Below, in pieces: positions 46,199-61,300 of a DNA stretch of 64,000 nucleotides. The notes beneath the pieces were generated by a model. The model saw nothing but the letters and a program-made list of their open reading frames with translations, did no database searches and was not told the DNA's origin. A program made the position numbers and the translations under genes. Where the stretch lies: assembly GCA_963457665.1 (NCBI GenBank), contig OY735224.1:40166329-40230328 (forward strand). Direction: 5' to 3'. This stretch comes from Thysanoteuthis rhombus. Lineage: Eukaryota > Mollusca > Cephalopoda > Oegopsida > Thysanoteuthidae. The stretch's first letter is position 1; each line of letters starts with the position of its first letter.

Positions 46199-49100
46199 AA
46201 AAAAAGATATATCGAGAAAAGAATGTTCTGATACTTACTCTTTAAATGGGGAAGTTGAAAGTACAATATTTCCGGGGAACTCTACATCAAACCACAAAGT
46301 AAATCCATGGACACGATTCCAACCATAACATTTGAATTCAAAATTCTGGGCAATGTCCTCAATATCCCTGGGGGTGACTTTGTGTATATTTAATCGGCAA
46401 ACTTGTAGGGGTGAAGCTACTATGTCTTCCATCATTAACTGCTTTAGTTCAACATTCGCTGGAAATCAAACCAAATATTTGAAAACCTCTAAACACAGTT
46501 TGGTTTCACAAAGCAAAATGCAATACTTTTAATGGCATTATTTAATGGCACACATGTCTTGAAAACATGTTTGTTTTTATATTCTTGTGAGACTATTGTC
46601 AGAGATTAGTTTCCAGCAACAGTATATCATTTCAAAAACTAAAATCAGTAAACCCTTAAAATAATGCCACCTAAAGTATCATAGGGGATTTGATTGAAAA
46701 AAAAAAATAAAAAAATAAAAAAATGAGTAAAAAAAAAGTCATTTTTGTCTGAATGGTTTCTCATAACTAATACATTTTGTATAAAACCCTAACACTATAA
46801 TGATATTATTAAATCCCGAGGGTGCCATAATAACAGGAATCTAATGAACTTTCTTTGTCACATCTTTAGCTTAGGAAACAAAGGTAGGAGATGGGAAATA
46901 AACCGACTTACCTGAAATACATTTCTTGGCAAAAGGTATCATACTTTTCATTGCAACTTTGTATCGGCTGGCCATATCTTCCCAAAGACCAAGTCTGAAA
47001 GAAGAAACAAAAACCATGTTCAATGATGTGCCCACCATCTGTATTAGTAGGAGGAGGAGGAAGTAGATGAGGATGGTTCACCTGAAGGTTGGGACCAAGT
47101 TTCATATCAATCCAAAATGATACAGCTGAGAAAATTGATATTTAACATATTAAGATCAGACAGACCAACTGGAAAGTGTCTTATAGAGATACATGAATGC
47201 AGCCATTAAAAAAGAAGAAAAAGTCGATAAACAGATACAGCATTGATTTTACCTACATCTATGTCAGATTTAGAGAAAGCAAAAAGCTGTTACCTGATTA
47301 TCAAGTCAACCTTGACAGAAACCAATTACGAAAAGAAAGACAATAGTCAACAAAATGGCAAGAATACAAAGCATTTTAGAACAATAAATATCAAGTCTAG
47401 AAAGCTCATATTTTATTCATGACATCTGATTCACCCCCGACATTTGAATATCCTGTACTATTCCAAATACAACCAGTCCTCATCATAGGAATTATCAACT
47501 CTAAAGAGAGACACTGAAGATTAGAGGAGAAAAAAAAATAGCCCAGCCATTTGCAAGAGTTAGGGGTGCAGGGAGACGGGGGTCACTCAGTCTGCAAATA
47601 ATTTTAGCTGACCTCCCCAAAACCCTTTTGATACCAAAAATATCTTGTACCATAACCTTTTTGATAACCAACTTCACCATTCAAAAATTGAAAATGTACA
47701 AATGAATGAATAAAGTAAAAAAAAAAATACATCAGTAAGAAAACCATAAATTTCATTCAAGTACAGTAGAGTGAATCGGAATTTTAAAAATCTTCTCAGG
47801 GTTTACTGATTTGTCAGGGTAAACAAGTTTTCTATCATGATTATATCTGGGTTTATATTGTTTACATAAATTAGTTCCACTTGATAATTCTCTGCAATCT
47901 TCTGATTGATACAATAGAATTACTATGTTACAAGTACTTGATGTTTTTATCAATACATGTCACTTTTTGTCAAAAGTTAGCAGTAGTTGCTATATTATAA
48001 ATACAGTAAATCCTCATTTAACATTTGAGAATTATGATTATGAGGTTCAAAGTAGGAAATGAATCTTAACCAAAAATTTTAAGCCTATACTGAAAGAAAA
48101 AAAAAAAGAAAGTTGTTAGGTGAGGAGAGTTGTCTGTAAAATTGAAAATTGCCTGAGAAAAAACATTTTTTTTACCTTTATTTTAAAAAATTCTTTTCAA
48201 ATTCAAATGTTTTAATGCAATAGTAACTTTAATACAACATAGAATATAAATTTTATACAGAACAAGTCAGTAAAATTTGCAGAAAGTAATTGTCCAGCTT
48301 TAGGTCTGAACTACCAAAAATCTTCGTAGTAAAAAACAATTTTTCATTCAACTTCAATTTCTGTGCCACATTCAAGTTCCCACGCTTTCTTTCAACTTCT
48401 GTATCAGTTGATGCCATTTGGAATTGTGAGGATTGTGGAATTATTTAACAAACAAAAGTAAACATTCAGGAATTGCGGATGATAACAGAATGACAAAGTC
48501 AAAACAAATGCAAAAGAAATACTAAAATAATTATAGTTGCAGAAAGCTGTCTAAAAAATGTCCATAAATTGAGGCAAAAAATATCAGAACATATCTAGAT
48601 ATTCCAGGAAATTATTCAGAAATACAAAACTTCAAGCCTTCATTCACTGCATTCTCTATCAAAATATAGAAAAAAAAAACAAAATTTGATTGTAAAGTGA
48701 AAAAAAGAAATTTTTTTGATTTTGATGTTTTGAATGAAAACCTTTTAATTGGGAATTTTTTTCAATTTTGAGGAATATTGATGTTGAATTTATACCAAAA
48801 TATGGTTATCAAGAAAGAAAAAAAAAAACAATCCATGTAATCTATGTACAAATGGTGGAAAATAAGTGTCTAGTTTAGCTTTGTTTCAGTCAATTTGTAA
48901 ATAGACCAATATCTTGTAAAGACTTTTTCTGTAAAAAGATTTTTTCCGTAAAAAATCAACAAATTTCAAAGAGGTTCTAAGGTGCAATGGATTGAAAGCA
49001 TCTAAAACTGAAAAAGAAAAAAAAAATTCTCCATGAGAATTATGACTATGAGATTCAAAGTAGGAAATGAATCTTAACCAAAATATTTAAGCCTATACTG

Positions 49101-52100
49101 AAAGAAAAAGAAAAAAAAATGTTGTTATGTAAACTAATTTTTAAAAAATACTTTAATTTCTAATACCTGAATTTATTAATTTGTCTAAAAATATACTTAT
49201 GAGTAAATATACTTTGAGACAAACTAATAAATGAAGGTGAAAGAAATTAAAAGGAAACTTTTCTAAGTTGGTTATGTAACATTTTTTTCATGTGTATCTT
49301 ACAACAATTGGTTATAGTTCAAAATAATAAAAACAAATTGAAAAATCAAAGTGTTTTTTTTTTGTTTCAAATAGTAAAACTAAATTCGTTAGATGGGAAA
49401 CAATATTTGCTATGAAATGAGTGTACTGCAGACATAAATAAGTTTCCAATTTCTGAGCCCAGATACACCAAGAAAAATGTTATGTAGACCATATTGGGAC
49501 AAAAAAAAAATTAAAAAAAGATTCTCATTTGTAATGCCTAAATTTATTAGTTTGTCTTAAAGTATATCTTTGTGTTGGTTGATGAAAGACATTGTTTTTG
49601 TTTTCCTCTCACTATCTTACTTGTAAGTTGTTGAAAATAGAGGAACCAATAACTGTACAACAAATGATTGCCACGCACAGGATTTGGCAAAATCTAGATA
49701 TTTTGGATGATTGATACAAGTCAAAGGCCAGAACTTCTTTGCGTTTTTTTAGGTACAAAACTTCAAAATATTCACATTAAATTATTCATGACTGAACAGC
49801 GATTCATCAAAACCATGAAAGGCAAAGATAGCTGTAGATGATTTTCCACAAGAATTTCATTTCTAAACTTTAACACTTTTCCAATTTTGTTAGGACAATT
49901 GAATATCTCCTTCCTATCTTTAATGTCATTAACACAATGTTTTGGCCGACTCATTCTCCAGTTAGCTTCTTTTTTTGAATTAAATATCTGACAAAGGCTG
50001 AAGAATGGACTGGCTGAAATGTGGTGTTGACAACATTAAGAATGGGAAGAGGTTATTCAATTGTCCTATCAAAAATTGGAATTTTAATCATCATTATTAC
50101 TTCTAAGCTGTGTGCCTGCAGACACATTTTGCAACTAGCACACAAAGAAAATTAATGTGTGCACAAAAGATTCTAAATTTTGTAGATAGCTTTTTATTGA
50201 AAAAAATATGGATTCCTTACAGTGACTTCAAGAGTGGGCTCATACTTTTGTTCACACGAAAAATAATTTGCACAAAAGATTTTTACATACTGACTACAAA
50301 AAATTAGAGGGAACATTGCAATGACTTGTATCAAAGTTATAGACAACTTATCCTCACAATCAGAATTTGAAGTCAAGAAAAAAAATTCTATAGACATAAA
50401 TTCTATTTACAATACCTATGGCATTTTCCACTGGGAAATATTAAAAATAGGGTAAAAAACATCTAGATTGTCTAGAATCTAGATGTTATTAATATGTCAA
50501 TCAAAATAAGCCTCCCCCTTCAAAAAAAAAAAAGAAAAAAAAATTGTCAGAGGGGGTCTAAAATGGTATGGCCAGGGGCATATGAAGACATAAGGGATAG
50601 AACCCTGCACCCCTTTTAGTGGCTAGGGTTGTTCAGTAGATTTGACCTTTTTGTTAATTGTTTCTTTCCTGACTTTCGGTCCAGTCTGCTGCCAAGTGAC
50701 TACATGGTGGTTAGAAGAAAAAATTGCCGAGACTGAAACTCAGGGTCATAAACTTGAAAAAAATTTTTTTGCCGGTTTGATAGACAGAAAATGCTTAATA
50801 AGTAAGCCAAAAAAAATGGCCAAAACGTACGAACACTTCTGTGCTGATTAAGGAGGTTTTTGCACGGCTGAATTTTCATTGGTCAAAGACAGAGATTCAA
50901 CATCCTTACACTGTCATTCATCTCTATGAATAAATAGACTTTTTTTTACCTGTCCTCATATTCTTCATCAACGAATGGTGCAATGTGCAAAGTAGCAGTG
51001 GACGGGAAGAGGTAGCCATCCTGAAATGAGACAAAAACATGTAAAATAAGAATGGGTATTTACTGAATGACAGGAAGGAAATTGAAATGCAGTTGTTTAT
51101 TGTTACGGGCAGTAGGAAGTGGGGAAAGTAGACACTTCAATGTAATAAGCAGAGGAACATACATAAAATATTAAAAAAAAAAAACAAAAATCCTATTATA
51201 TACAGTAATATCTTAAAATATGCAAATGTACCGAACCTTACAACATGCAAATCTGCAGTAACAGTAACATAAGCTCCAAATTTATATCAGAGGATTTAAA
51301 TATTAAAATATTTTCATGAAATAAAAATATCTTCAAATATTTTTAAAAAAATACATTGATTTATAAAGTTACCTGAAGATGCTGAATTACTTATAATTTT
51401 CATCTTTTTTTTTACAAGTATATGCATACATGCAGATATTTGAAAATGAAAGGTATACTTTAATCCAGGCAATGCTGGGTTACTTGCTGATGTAATGAAG
51501 GAGTTTTACTTACTGGTTTCAACCATGTGTCTCGAGCATGGATCACCGATTTGAGCATGGATTCATACAGTAGACAGTAGCCCTGTGAAAAGGAATAGAA
51601 TCCATTGCAATATCTGTTCAATTCACACAATAGCCTTCTACTATTTAGATGTTGACATGTATAAACAACTATTTCAAATTGATACTTGATACATAGGTCT
51701 GTTTAGTCACTCAATAGAAACTGTAACATTTTTGGGCAGGGTTGGGGGTGATCAATCAAATTTTAAAAAAAAAAGAGTATTGGGCTGTGATCACTAAAAG
51801 ATTTCAAATTTTCGAAAAAACAAGGTAAGGGACCAATTTAACAAACTTATATTGGAAATTGAATCTACCTCCTCAACTAAAAACCTATTTTAAGGGGGAA
51901 GTTAAAAAAGACCCCAAAAAACAAAACCATTTTTCCAGACATAATAAAGAATAAATGTTTGAATTTTCAGCCCTCTAGCTCCATTTGTGCAGCCTTTATG
52001 TGCAAAACATACATAGTCAGTCAGACTCACTTGAAAACTCTTGAAAGTAATGAGTTTTGGTTGACGGTTTCTAATATGTGTGTGTGTGTGTGCACGTTCA

Positions 52101-52316
52101 GGCAGTAATTTTTCTTCAATGTATCTGACAAGAAGTCACACTCTTGTTTCCATACAAATGAATGTAGATTAATGTACATAAGAAAGACCCCGAAAGATTT
52201 TGTAACGGCACTTTCGGCTATTCATTTTAGCCATTGTCAAGATCCAAGTCCTCAGGGGTTGGGGACAAAAACTTGTTTGAAAATTCAGTTTTTAAATATT
52301 GGCATTATAGCATTTA

Positions 52317-52366
<50 letters not shown>

Positions 52367-55357
52367 TATATACATATATATAAGTTACTTTACTGTGATT
52401 AATGAGGAGGATAACCATTTAACAAGAGGGGACTTTAGATAACTGAGAAGTACTGAACGAGTTAATTATTGTAAAATTATTTGTAACATTAAAAACAAAC
52501 TGGGTTGATGCAAGGTCGAACTCCACTTTTGCTTCTATTCCAACTGAAGATAATTACTACAACTTTTGTATTGCATATAAAATAAATGAAAAATAATCAA
52601 AATATATTTTTTTTAGTATAAATGTATTCATTTATCTATCAGAATGAAATAAGTGCTTGTGTATTAGTAACAGATTTTTGTAGATATGTAAGACATCTGT
52701 TTGGCTCAGTCAGTAAGAGAGCAGCTTGCCAATCGCTTGGTTGTGATTTTAAATCACAGTAGGGAAAGGTTTATTTTGTGTATATGTTTGGTTCAATATG
52801 ACAAACAAACTGTTTTAAGTTCTTTTCTGTAGCATTGGTAGTCATGTGCCACCCAATATAAAACAAATCATGTTTTATAGCTATGAAAATTTACATCTAA
52901 ATAGAGGATGCTGCTTCTTTTAAGGTTAAAAGCAAACTTCCTTGAAGGGAAGCTCTCAGCTCATTTTTTTATACTTGGTGGTGTATGAGTCAGACATGGA
53001 TTGTGTCACTGGATTTGGGAGAAACTTGGAGCCAAGTCTGAGATTGTGAAGAAGTTTGTTGCTAAGTTCAGTCAGTAGATTTCTTTCCCCTCTCTCTGCA
53101 CTTCGGAATACCTGGTGAAGACGATTGAGGACTAAGAAAGAACTGATTGTTTTTTTTCTTTGCCATTTGCCAGTTCAAACTACGGTGAAGACTTGACCCC
53201 TCTAAATTAGGTTTAAGGAGTAAAATCAGCTTCCATTTAACTATAAAGTCTCCATGGCTGAATGGTCAAAAAGGTGCCCAGAGTAAACTGAACCCCCTCT
53301 TGCTAGAGGGCTAGGGTTTGATTCTCACTGTGGGCTTGCTCTTTATTTTTAGCGTATACTGTTTAATCGTTACCATAAGATCATGGTTCGATACAAAGCA
53401 ACTGAAAATTGGGATGAAGATAAAAATCAGTCAAAATTAATGGTAATGTTGCAATACTTCATTCAAGAATAATGAAAAAAAAAAAAATCAAAAGAATTTT
53501 AATTGTAAAAATTCTTCACAATTTTGAGATACAGAGGATGGTCTAACAAAGTAAATGAAGAGAAAGAAAAAGAAATAACTTACCATCCATTCACTGACAA
53601 TTATATCGACTTTCTCAGGTAAAACAATTTCCTGTAGAAGAAAAAAAAAAACACCTTATTGTTAAATCTACCAAAAGAAAGTTTTCCAAACATTAAAATT
53701 TGGATTTCACCAAAAAGCAAAACACCCCCCGCCAAAAAAAACCACGCCCAATGGATAGACTGTAGACCCATTATTCGGTTAGCTTCTATGTTTCAGTTAG
53801 TAAAAATGGGGAAACTTATTCTAATGTGTTCTCTTTTATAACACAATATAAAATTATGGACTTCAATTTCTATGTTACAATGGTTCTTCATAAAATAGAT
53901 GAAAGTTGTTTAAAGAAAAAAAAAAAGAAGCCATTGATAATTTTTGTATAATTTATATCCCATATAATCTAAATAAAACGATTTTTCAAGTAAAAGAAAA
54001 CAAAAACAAATAGGTTCGGTTTATCACTCGATAGAAACCATCACATGACCAACGTCTTTTGGCAGCATGCCACGTAGAGGAGGGGGGGGGTGATCAATTA
54101 AAAAATGTGGTAATCAATGGATAAGTTACTTCTCTCTTCTTTTGTTGGGCAATGATCACTCAAAAGGTCTGAAGTTTAAAACATGAATGCTGTTGGATAC
54201 AAACTAAAGGATCAATTTAGCATAAACTAACATTGTAAATAGACCCTTCCTCTAATAAAACCTATTCAGGAAGGAATTTCAGCAAGAAAAAAAATGCTCT
54301 TCTAGACATAAGGAGTGGATGTTGAAAATCTCAGCCCTTAAGCTCTATTGGTATGACCTGTACATAAGATACATCTCCAACCAGCCGAACTTGGAAACTG
54401 AAGATTCTGACAGTCTTTATTGACGTTTTCTAAAAAAAACTGAACCATACTGATAGAGTTTTAGTACTGACAACATTTGTTAGTGTAAGTTTTGATAGTT
54501 ACTCCTTAATAGGGCAATGCCCATTCTAAGAGTGCAAGATTAAAAGCGTCTCGACTTTAGTCTACCATAATTGTCATGTAAAATAATTTTCTATCCATTG
54601 TATGTAAAAAAACAGCCATGAAGTATTTTGGTTACTTCTCTTCTGTGTTACTTATTTAGATAAAAGATCTATAATCTGTAATGTTGAACAACTGAAGCCA
54701 CCAAAAGTGGTGAAGGGTTTCCATCCTTTTTTGTATTTAGGTGTTCCAGCACTCCTGGCCATACAGATTAGAAAATTAGCATCAATTCTCCACAAGACAT
54801 TTTCTAATCTTGACTATATTGGGGCCTTATTTTGACGTGTTTATTAATAACATCTAGATTCTCCAAAATCTTGAGCTAATGACTAAGTAGAGTAAATGTA
54901 ATGGATGACATTTGTTCCTTTCTCTTCAAAATAGCAAGAGGAAGCAAATTAAATATGGAGATTTATCTAAATATATATGTCATGGTAGCTTATATTTTGA
55001 AGTGTGTATATTTCACTTCACCCTATAATGGTCAACTTAAAACCAGATACAGTTGGGTTCAGACAACCAGAACTCAGCCCAGATGCAAGTTGATGTATGA
55101 CTATAATAAAAAGTAGATTCTATGAGCAAAACCTACCCAAAAAATTGAAATGAGAAGCCTGAAAACAAAATGACAGCTTTAAAAAAAATATCAGTATCAC
55201 AATCTTGGGCAAATAGATACTCCAGCAAAAGGTGAGTATTTACAACCTGCAGATTCCTTCCTTTTACATGATTGGGGATTGTTATAATTTTCGAAAACCA
55301 GTTGTGCGTAGAACGTGTTTTTTAGTATCATCAATATCTTTTTCAAGGTAAGTTTTG

Positions 55358-55397
<40 letters not shown>

Positions 55398-58300
55398 ATA
55401 TATTCTCTGATATGATAGGTTGACTGAGATATATTTCAGTTTCAAATCACTATGCTGCCACAAATAGCCCAGTTGTTCAACCAAACAGCCAAGTGGGCAA
55501 CAGATCCTTCTCTCTTTCCTTGTCTAGGTGTATCTTCAGTTGCTTTTGCTCACATTTTAGAGACTGCATCCATGAAAACTTTCAGGGCTGCACCATCTGA
55601 AGAGGGTCTTTTTTATTTTATCAAAAGAGTTCTCATTTAGGTCTCTATGGTCATGTAGGACTAACAATGCCTTAATTTTGAGCTGCTACCCCCCCCCCTC
55701 AGATAAAAAGATAATTTTTTTTAGGCAATCAGTTCTGGTACATGTTTGGGCTATGGTGACTCATTTGTGAGAGGCATGGATATTTTCTCTAGATTTATTT
55801 ATAAGCCTTTGATTTATTTGTATTTATTCAACACCTTAATGCATTATGCACTGTATCAAATGAATCATGACTATCTCTCTCTCTTGAAAAAAAAAAACCT
55901 GCAGTTATCTGCCCTTGTCTACTCACCTCTACTTTGCCCTTTATCACAGATATCTTTGTATCCATCCCATTCTCATGGATTACGAGCCGCGTCTGGATTG
56001 CCATATCGCTTGCCTCCACTGCATAAACTGAATTGGAAAAGAACAAAAATTAAATTTTCATTATTGGAATGGGGAGATGGAAAAGTTCGAAAATGTCAAT
56101 AAAAATAATGATAAAATAGTTAAGCAGGCATTGATCAAGGGATGGCGCGGGGGGGGTGTATCTGGAACCCTACCCCTACTCTGGCAGAGGACAATTACAA
56201 GAAATATCTAATGAAAGAAATCTTGAGAATAAAAAAACCCAAATACCAAGTCATCATAAAATAAACTTAAAAACCCAAATCCATTATATCCACTGTCTAG
56301 TCAGAGAGATAGAGTATTAAAAAATGAGAAAAAAAAAAGAAAAAAATGTAGCCCCCCCCCTCAAAATCCTGGATCCTCTCCCATTAAGGCATACTTTTTT
56401 TGTTTCAATTGATGAAATCAATCTGCTAGCAAACCAAATGCAGTTAGAGTGGTTTGGGGGTCCAGGGACGAATATTTTGTTTTATTCTTATCAAATCTCT
56501 TCAGCTGACCCTAACAAAAATTAGGGCAATGAATTTATAATACAATACGTAATTTTAATCTACTAAATTGGAAAAAAAAATCAACCAGATCAAACCAAAA
56601 AATGTCTGATTTGGCAAACTTGTTTTTTGTACCAAAAACAGTCTGTGACAGAGTTCATCTCTCAGCTACCTTAGACTTTACTAATCCACCTACCCGACTT
56701 GAACTCTTCAGACAGTGATACAATGTTACAAAATAATACATGGCTCATGTCAAAGTGCATCAAAACGACACACATTCGAGTTGTCAGTTTCATATGGAGA
56801 TAATCTAGCTATTTTTGGGCACATCTAGCTTCTTTTTTTTACTTTTTAGTATGTTTTCTTAAGAAATACAATTAATTCACGTACATTTTGGGCTACTTTG
56901 TAGTCAACTTTTCTTACTTTTGGTTGTTGGTCTCACTAATTTTCAGTTTCTTTTTTAGTGGATGATCTAGATCAGTTGGAAAATTGCCATTGCTCAAGAC
57001 ATGCTATATTTTCTATTAATAATAAATGGCTGGATATTTTCTGGACAGAACTTGTATACTTATTTGATAGTATGATGAATTAATTGGAATAAGATTAACA
57101 TTATAAAAGATTTTTAACACAGTAATACTTCAGCCCAGAACGATAAAATAGGGCCAAGACAGTCTTGGTAATACTTCAGCCCAGAACGATAAAATACGGC
57201 CAAGACAGTCCTGGTAATACTTCAGCCCAGAACGATAAAATAGGGCCAAGACAGTCCTGGTAATACTTCAGCCCAGAATGATAAAATATGGCCAGGACAG
57301 TCCTGGTAATACTTCAGCCCAGAACGATGAAATACGGCCAAGACAGTCCTGATAATACTTCAGCCCAGAACGATAAAATAGGGCCAAGACAGTCCTGGTA
57401 ATACTTCAGCCCAGAACAATAAAATACGGCCAAGACAGTCCTGGTAATACTTCAGCCCAGAACGATGAAATACGGCCAAGACAGTCCTGGTAATACTTCA
57501 GCCCAGAACGATAAAATAGGGCCAAGACAGTCCTGGTAATACTTCAGCCCAGAACGATAAAATAGGGCCAAGACAGTCCTGGTAATACTTCAGCCCAGAA
57601 CGATAAAATAGGGCCAAGACAGTCTTGGTAATACTTCAGCCCAGAACGATAAAATAGGGCCAAGACAGTCCTGGTAATACTTCAGCCCAGAACGATAAAA
57701 TAGGGCCAGGACAGTCCTGGTAATACTTCAGCCCAGAACGATAAAATATGGCCAAGACAGTCTTGGTAATACTTCAGCCCAGAACGATAAAATAGGGCCA
57801 AGACAGTCTTGGTAATAATTCAGCCCAGAACGATAAAATAGGGCCAAGACAGTCATGGTAATACTTCAGCCTAGAACGATAAAATAGGGCCAAGACAGTC
57901 CTGGTAATACTTCAGCCCAGAACGATAAAATAGGGCCAAGACAGTCCTGGTAATACTTCAGCCCAGAACGATAAAATAGGGCCAAGACAGTCTTGGTAAT
58001 ACTTCAGCCCAGAACGATAAAATACGGCCAAGACAGTCTTGGTAATACTTCAGCCCAGAACGATAAAATAGGGCCAAGACAGTCCTGGTAATACTTCAGC
58101 CCAGAACGATAAAATACGGCCAAGACAGTCTTGGTAATACTTCAGCCCAGAACGATAAAATACGGCCAAGACAGTCTTGGTAATACTTCAGCCCAGAACA
58201 ATAAAATACAGCCAAGACAGTCTTGGTAATACTTCAGTATTCAGTCAACTTGTTTTCAGTGTTTCCAATTCATATATTTCATAACTGAATTTAGATAATT

Positions 58301-61300
58301 CTAAAGAGAGGAAGTCAAGGGGGAGGATTTATAAAAACTATCAAGAAAGATCAACAATCTTGAATTTTAAATTTTTTTATCAGATTTCCTCAAGAATCAC
58401 TGATCCAACCAACCTCAAACTCGACACCCCAATACTTTGGGTGCTGACTAATATATAGCGAATGTCAACTTGTTATAATGGCAGTTGCTGAAAATCACAG
58501 TGTACACATAAACAGATTTTCTCAATTGTAGTGAAACTTAAAGACTGAAAGAACAATGTTCCATAATAGAAGCATTTACATTAAAAGTTTCCGACTTTCT
58601 TATTTTGATGACTTTTTATTGCAACAACAACCAGAGCATTGTGATGAAAAGCAACAACAATAAGATGAAAGAAAAACTAGTCAAAAATAGATAATGCTAC
58701 AAAGGTCATGGGGAAGAAGAGATGGAGTTTGAGTTTTTATATTTCATTATTAATCCAATATACTGTGTCAGATTTACATGTTGGGCTGAGTTGGTAGCCA
58801 TATGCCTCACCCAACCAAATTTTTTTTTAAATTATCGATTTTATTTGATTTGTAACAATAAAAATTATATATCAAGTTTTACAGTGTTTATTACCAAAGA
58901 TGAATTACTAATACATAATAATTTATCTTTTAAAAAAGAAAATGGAGAAAAAAGATATTCAAATATTTCTGACAGCCTTGGTCCAGGCCCCTACTTTGAG
59001 AAGCTCTGCCCTCGCCAAAAGCCCACCACTTGATTTGATCTGGCACTGAATGTAGTTGAAATTAGATTAGGAGACGAGAGATAAAACTAGAATATTTACC
59101 TTTTTTGGCACCTGCATGAACACAGAATACACTGAGGATACCTGGAGGTTAGAAAGAAAAAAACTTTAATGTTTAAAAGAAATAAATGCAAGTATGAAAT
59201 AATAAGATTAAGGTTTTGTTTGGTTCATCAATATCTACACAAGTCACTGCAGCATATGACAGTTTTTACCTAATGACTATGATTATTACATCAGATGTAA
59301 CCAGGTTTTTAGCATCTATCATCAGCTGGTTTTCAACTTCATCGATTTTTCTTGTCGGTTTTGAATGAAGCTTACATATTAACAAAAACTATCAAAAATA
59401 TCCAATCCACAGCGTTTATTAAGTGTTGGGTTGAGAGTACTAACAAAGAAGGAGATTATATAAAAGAAGATCTGGGGTGCAAAATAAATGGTGTACTTGT
59501 TATTAGGCTTATTGATTCATCTACTTTATACATATATATGAGATTTGAATGAAATGATTGGAAAACTTGTTAAAACAAGTGACAATATTGGAAGACTTGT
59601 TACTGCATTTGATGAACATCATTCAAATCTCATATTGTCAGATTAACTATAATCCATATAAATACTTGATCATATTTATGTATATATAGACATAACCAAT
59701 AGTAACTATTTTTTTTCAATTATGTATGTATTGAATAATAAGATTTAAGTTAAATAAAAAAAAAAAAAAATCTTGTCAACTTACCTGTACCAGCTCCAAT
59801 ATCCGCAACAATCTTATCTTTAAATAAATCCTGATTTTTCAATATGGCATCCCTAGAAATTCAAAGAAAAAGAAAAAATATATATACTCTGTAATTATCC
59901 AGAAGCAGAGAGTGTGTGAAAAAATATAACATTCAACGAAGTAAATAACTCTTCAAAGAGAGACTTTCTAGTTGCCTCCCTTATATTTGAAGTCAGCTGA
60001 TTGGCTGATACAGCTAAACATATCAGCTTATAGTAAATTTAAGAGCAGTAACTGAAAAGTTTCTTTTGAAGAGTTATTTCCCTTTTTGGATGCTGTGTTA
60101 TTTTACAAACACCCTGTATATAAAACGTGTATTCATACATATATATTTTTGTGTGACATTTTTCAATGAGTGCAGATAATACACTCTGATCTTAGGCAGA
60201 AGTGCTGACCCAAATGTAGATTGTGTAATTTTCAACATGTATTATGTTAGTTTGGTGAATAAAGCTAAAATGTTTTCTTGAATCTAACGAGTACATTATT
60301 AAATGCGGTTAAATGAATTTCAAAACAAAGCACTAGATTTTAATGTGCCAAATTTTTTTTATTGTTTCAAATTTGAAGAGATTAAATCAGTTTTCACTCT
60401 AGTACAAAACTTCAAAATTCTGATTAAACTTTTTAAGTGTTTGAAAAAAATCAAATAAATTAGTGTGAGGAAAAATGAATTATTTAACTAAACTTGAATC
60501 AAAAAAACACAGGAGAGGCTGGGTTACTTCATTTGAAAGTGGCTGGATTGTTTGTCAATAAAGAGGGCATAATGCTCCAGTTCCAAATCTTAAAGAAAAA
60601 GAAGATCTAAATTACTTACCGATAAGTCATTGTCCGTACTGTGTCCATTAGCATTTCTTCATGAACTTCTATACTGGCATAACCACTGGAAAAAAAATAA
60701 CTTAATTCAATAGTAATTCTTTGTTGTGGCACCAAATGTTATGATAACACAAAATGACTTTTTCATTCTTAGAAATTTTATCAATTTGTCCAGATAGTAA
60801 TAGTGTTTTTTTCTCATAGACATTAATATCCCAAAGAGAGAGTACAAAGGAGAGCTCCAAGATCATTCTGAGACTGAGAAATATATCTCACACTGAAAGA
60901 TTAAAACAACTTAATCTAGGAAATGTGCTGGATGATTGGAAGTCTATATCTGGAACATACAAAGCAGATACTGTTGATCATTGCTCAAAATACACAAATA
61001 AGAAAATGTTGACTTCATCAATCAGCAGTTAAACAAGAGGACAAAGCTTTAAGCTACAAATTTAGACCTCCATTGGTGTTAGAAGAAAATTCTTCTTGGC
61101 AAGAGTAGTGAATCTATGGGATAGCCCGAGTGAAAAGATCATCTCAACAGAGAAAAATATTTAGAAAAAAATAAATCTTCATTCTGATATCGGTCATTCC
61201 AAATTTAAAAAACAATTTTCTTATGAGTTTTATCCCATCCAAACTAAACTAAAGTTGGCTTAATGACACAACAGCTGTGGGAAAAAGTCCAAGTTCATTC

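Noticed and set aside
53252-53345. Functional tRNA gene
   Set aside because: A and B boxes are recognisable but the acceptor stem and anticodon arm do not pair well, so I call it a pseudogene or SINE head.
57123-58237. CRISPR-like array
   Set aside because: The 46-bp units are contiguous with no distinct spacers and lie in a eukaryotic intron; it is a minisatellite.
58722-59033. 103-residue plus-strand open frame antisense to PRMT6
   Set aside because: No domain is recognisable; it is intronic and overlaps repeat-like sequence near 58970.
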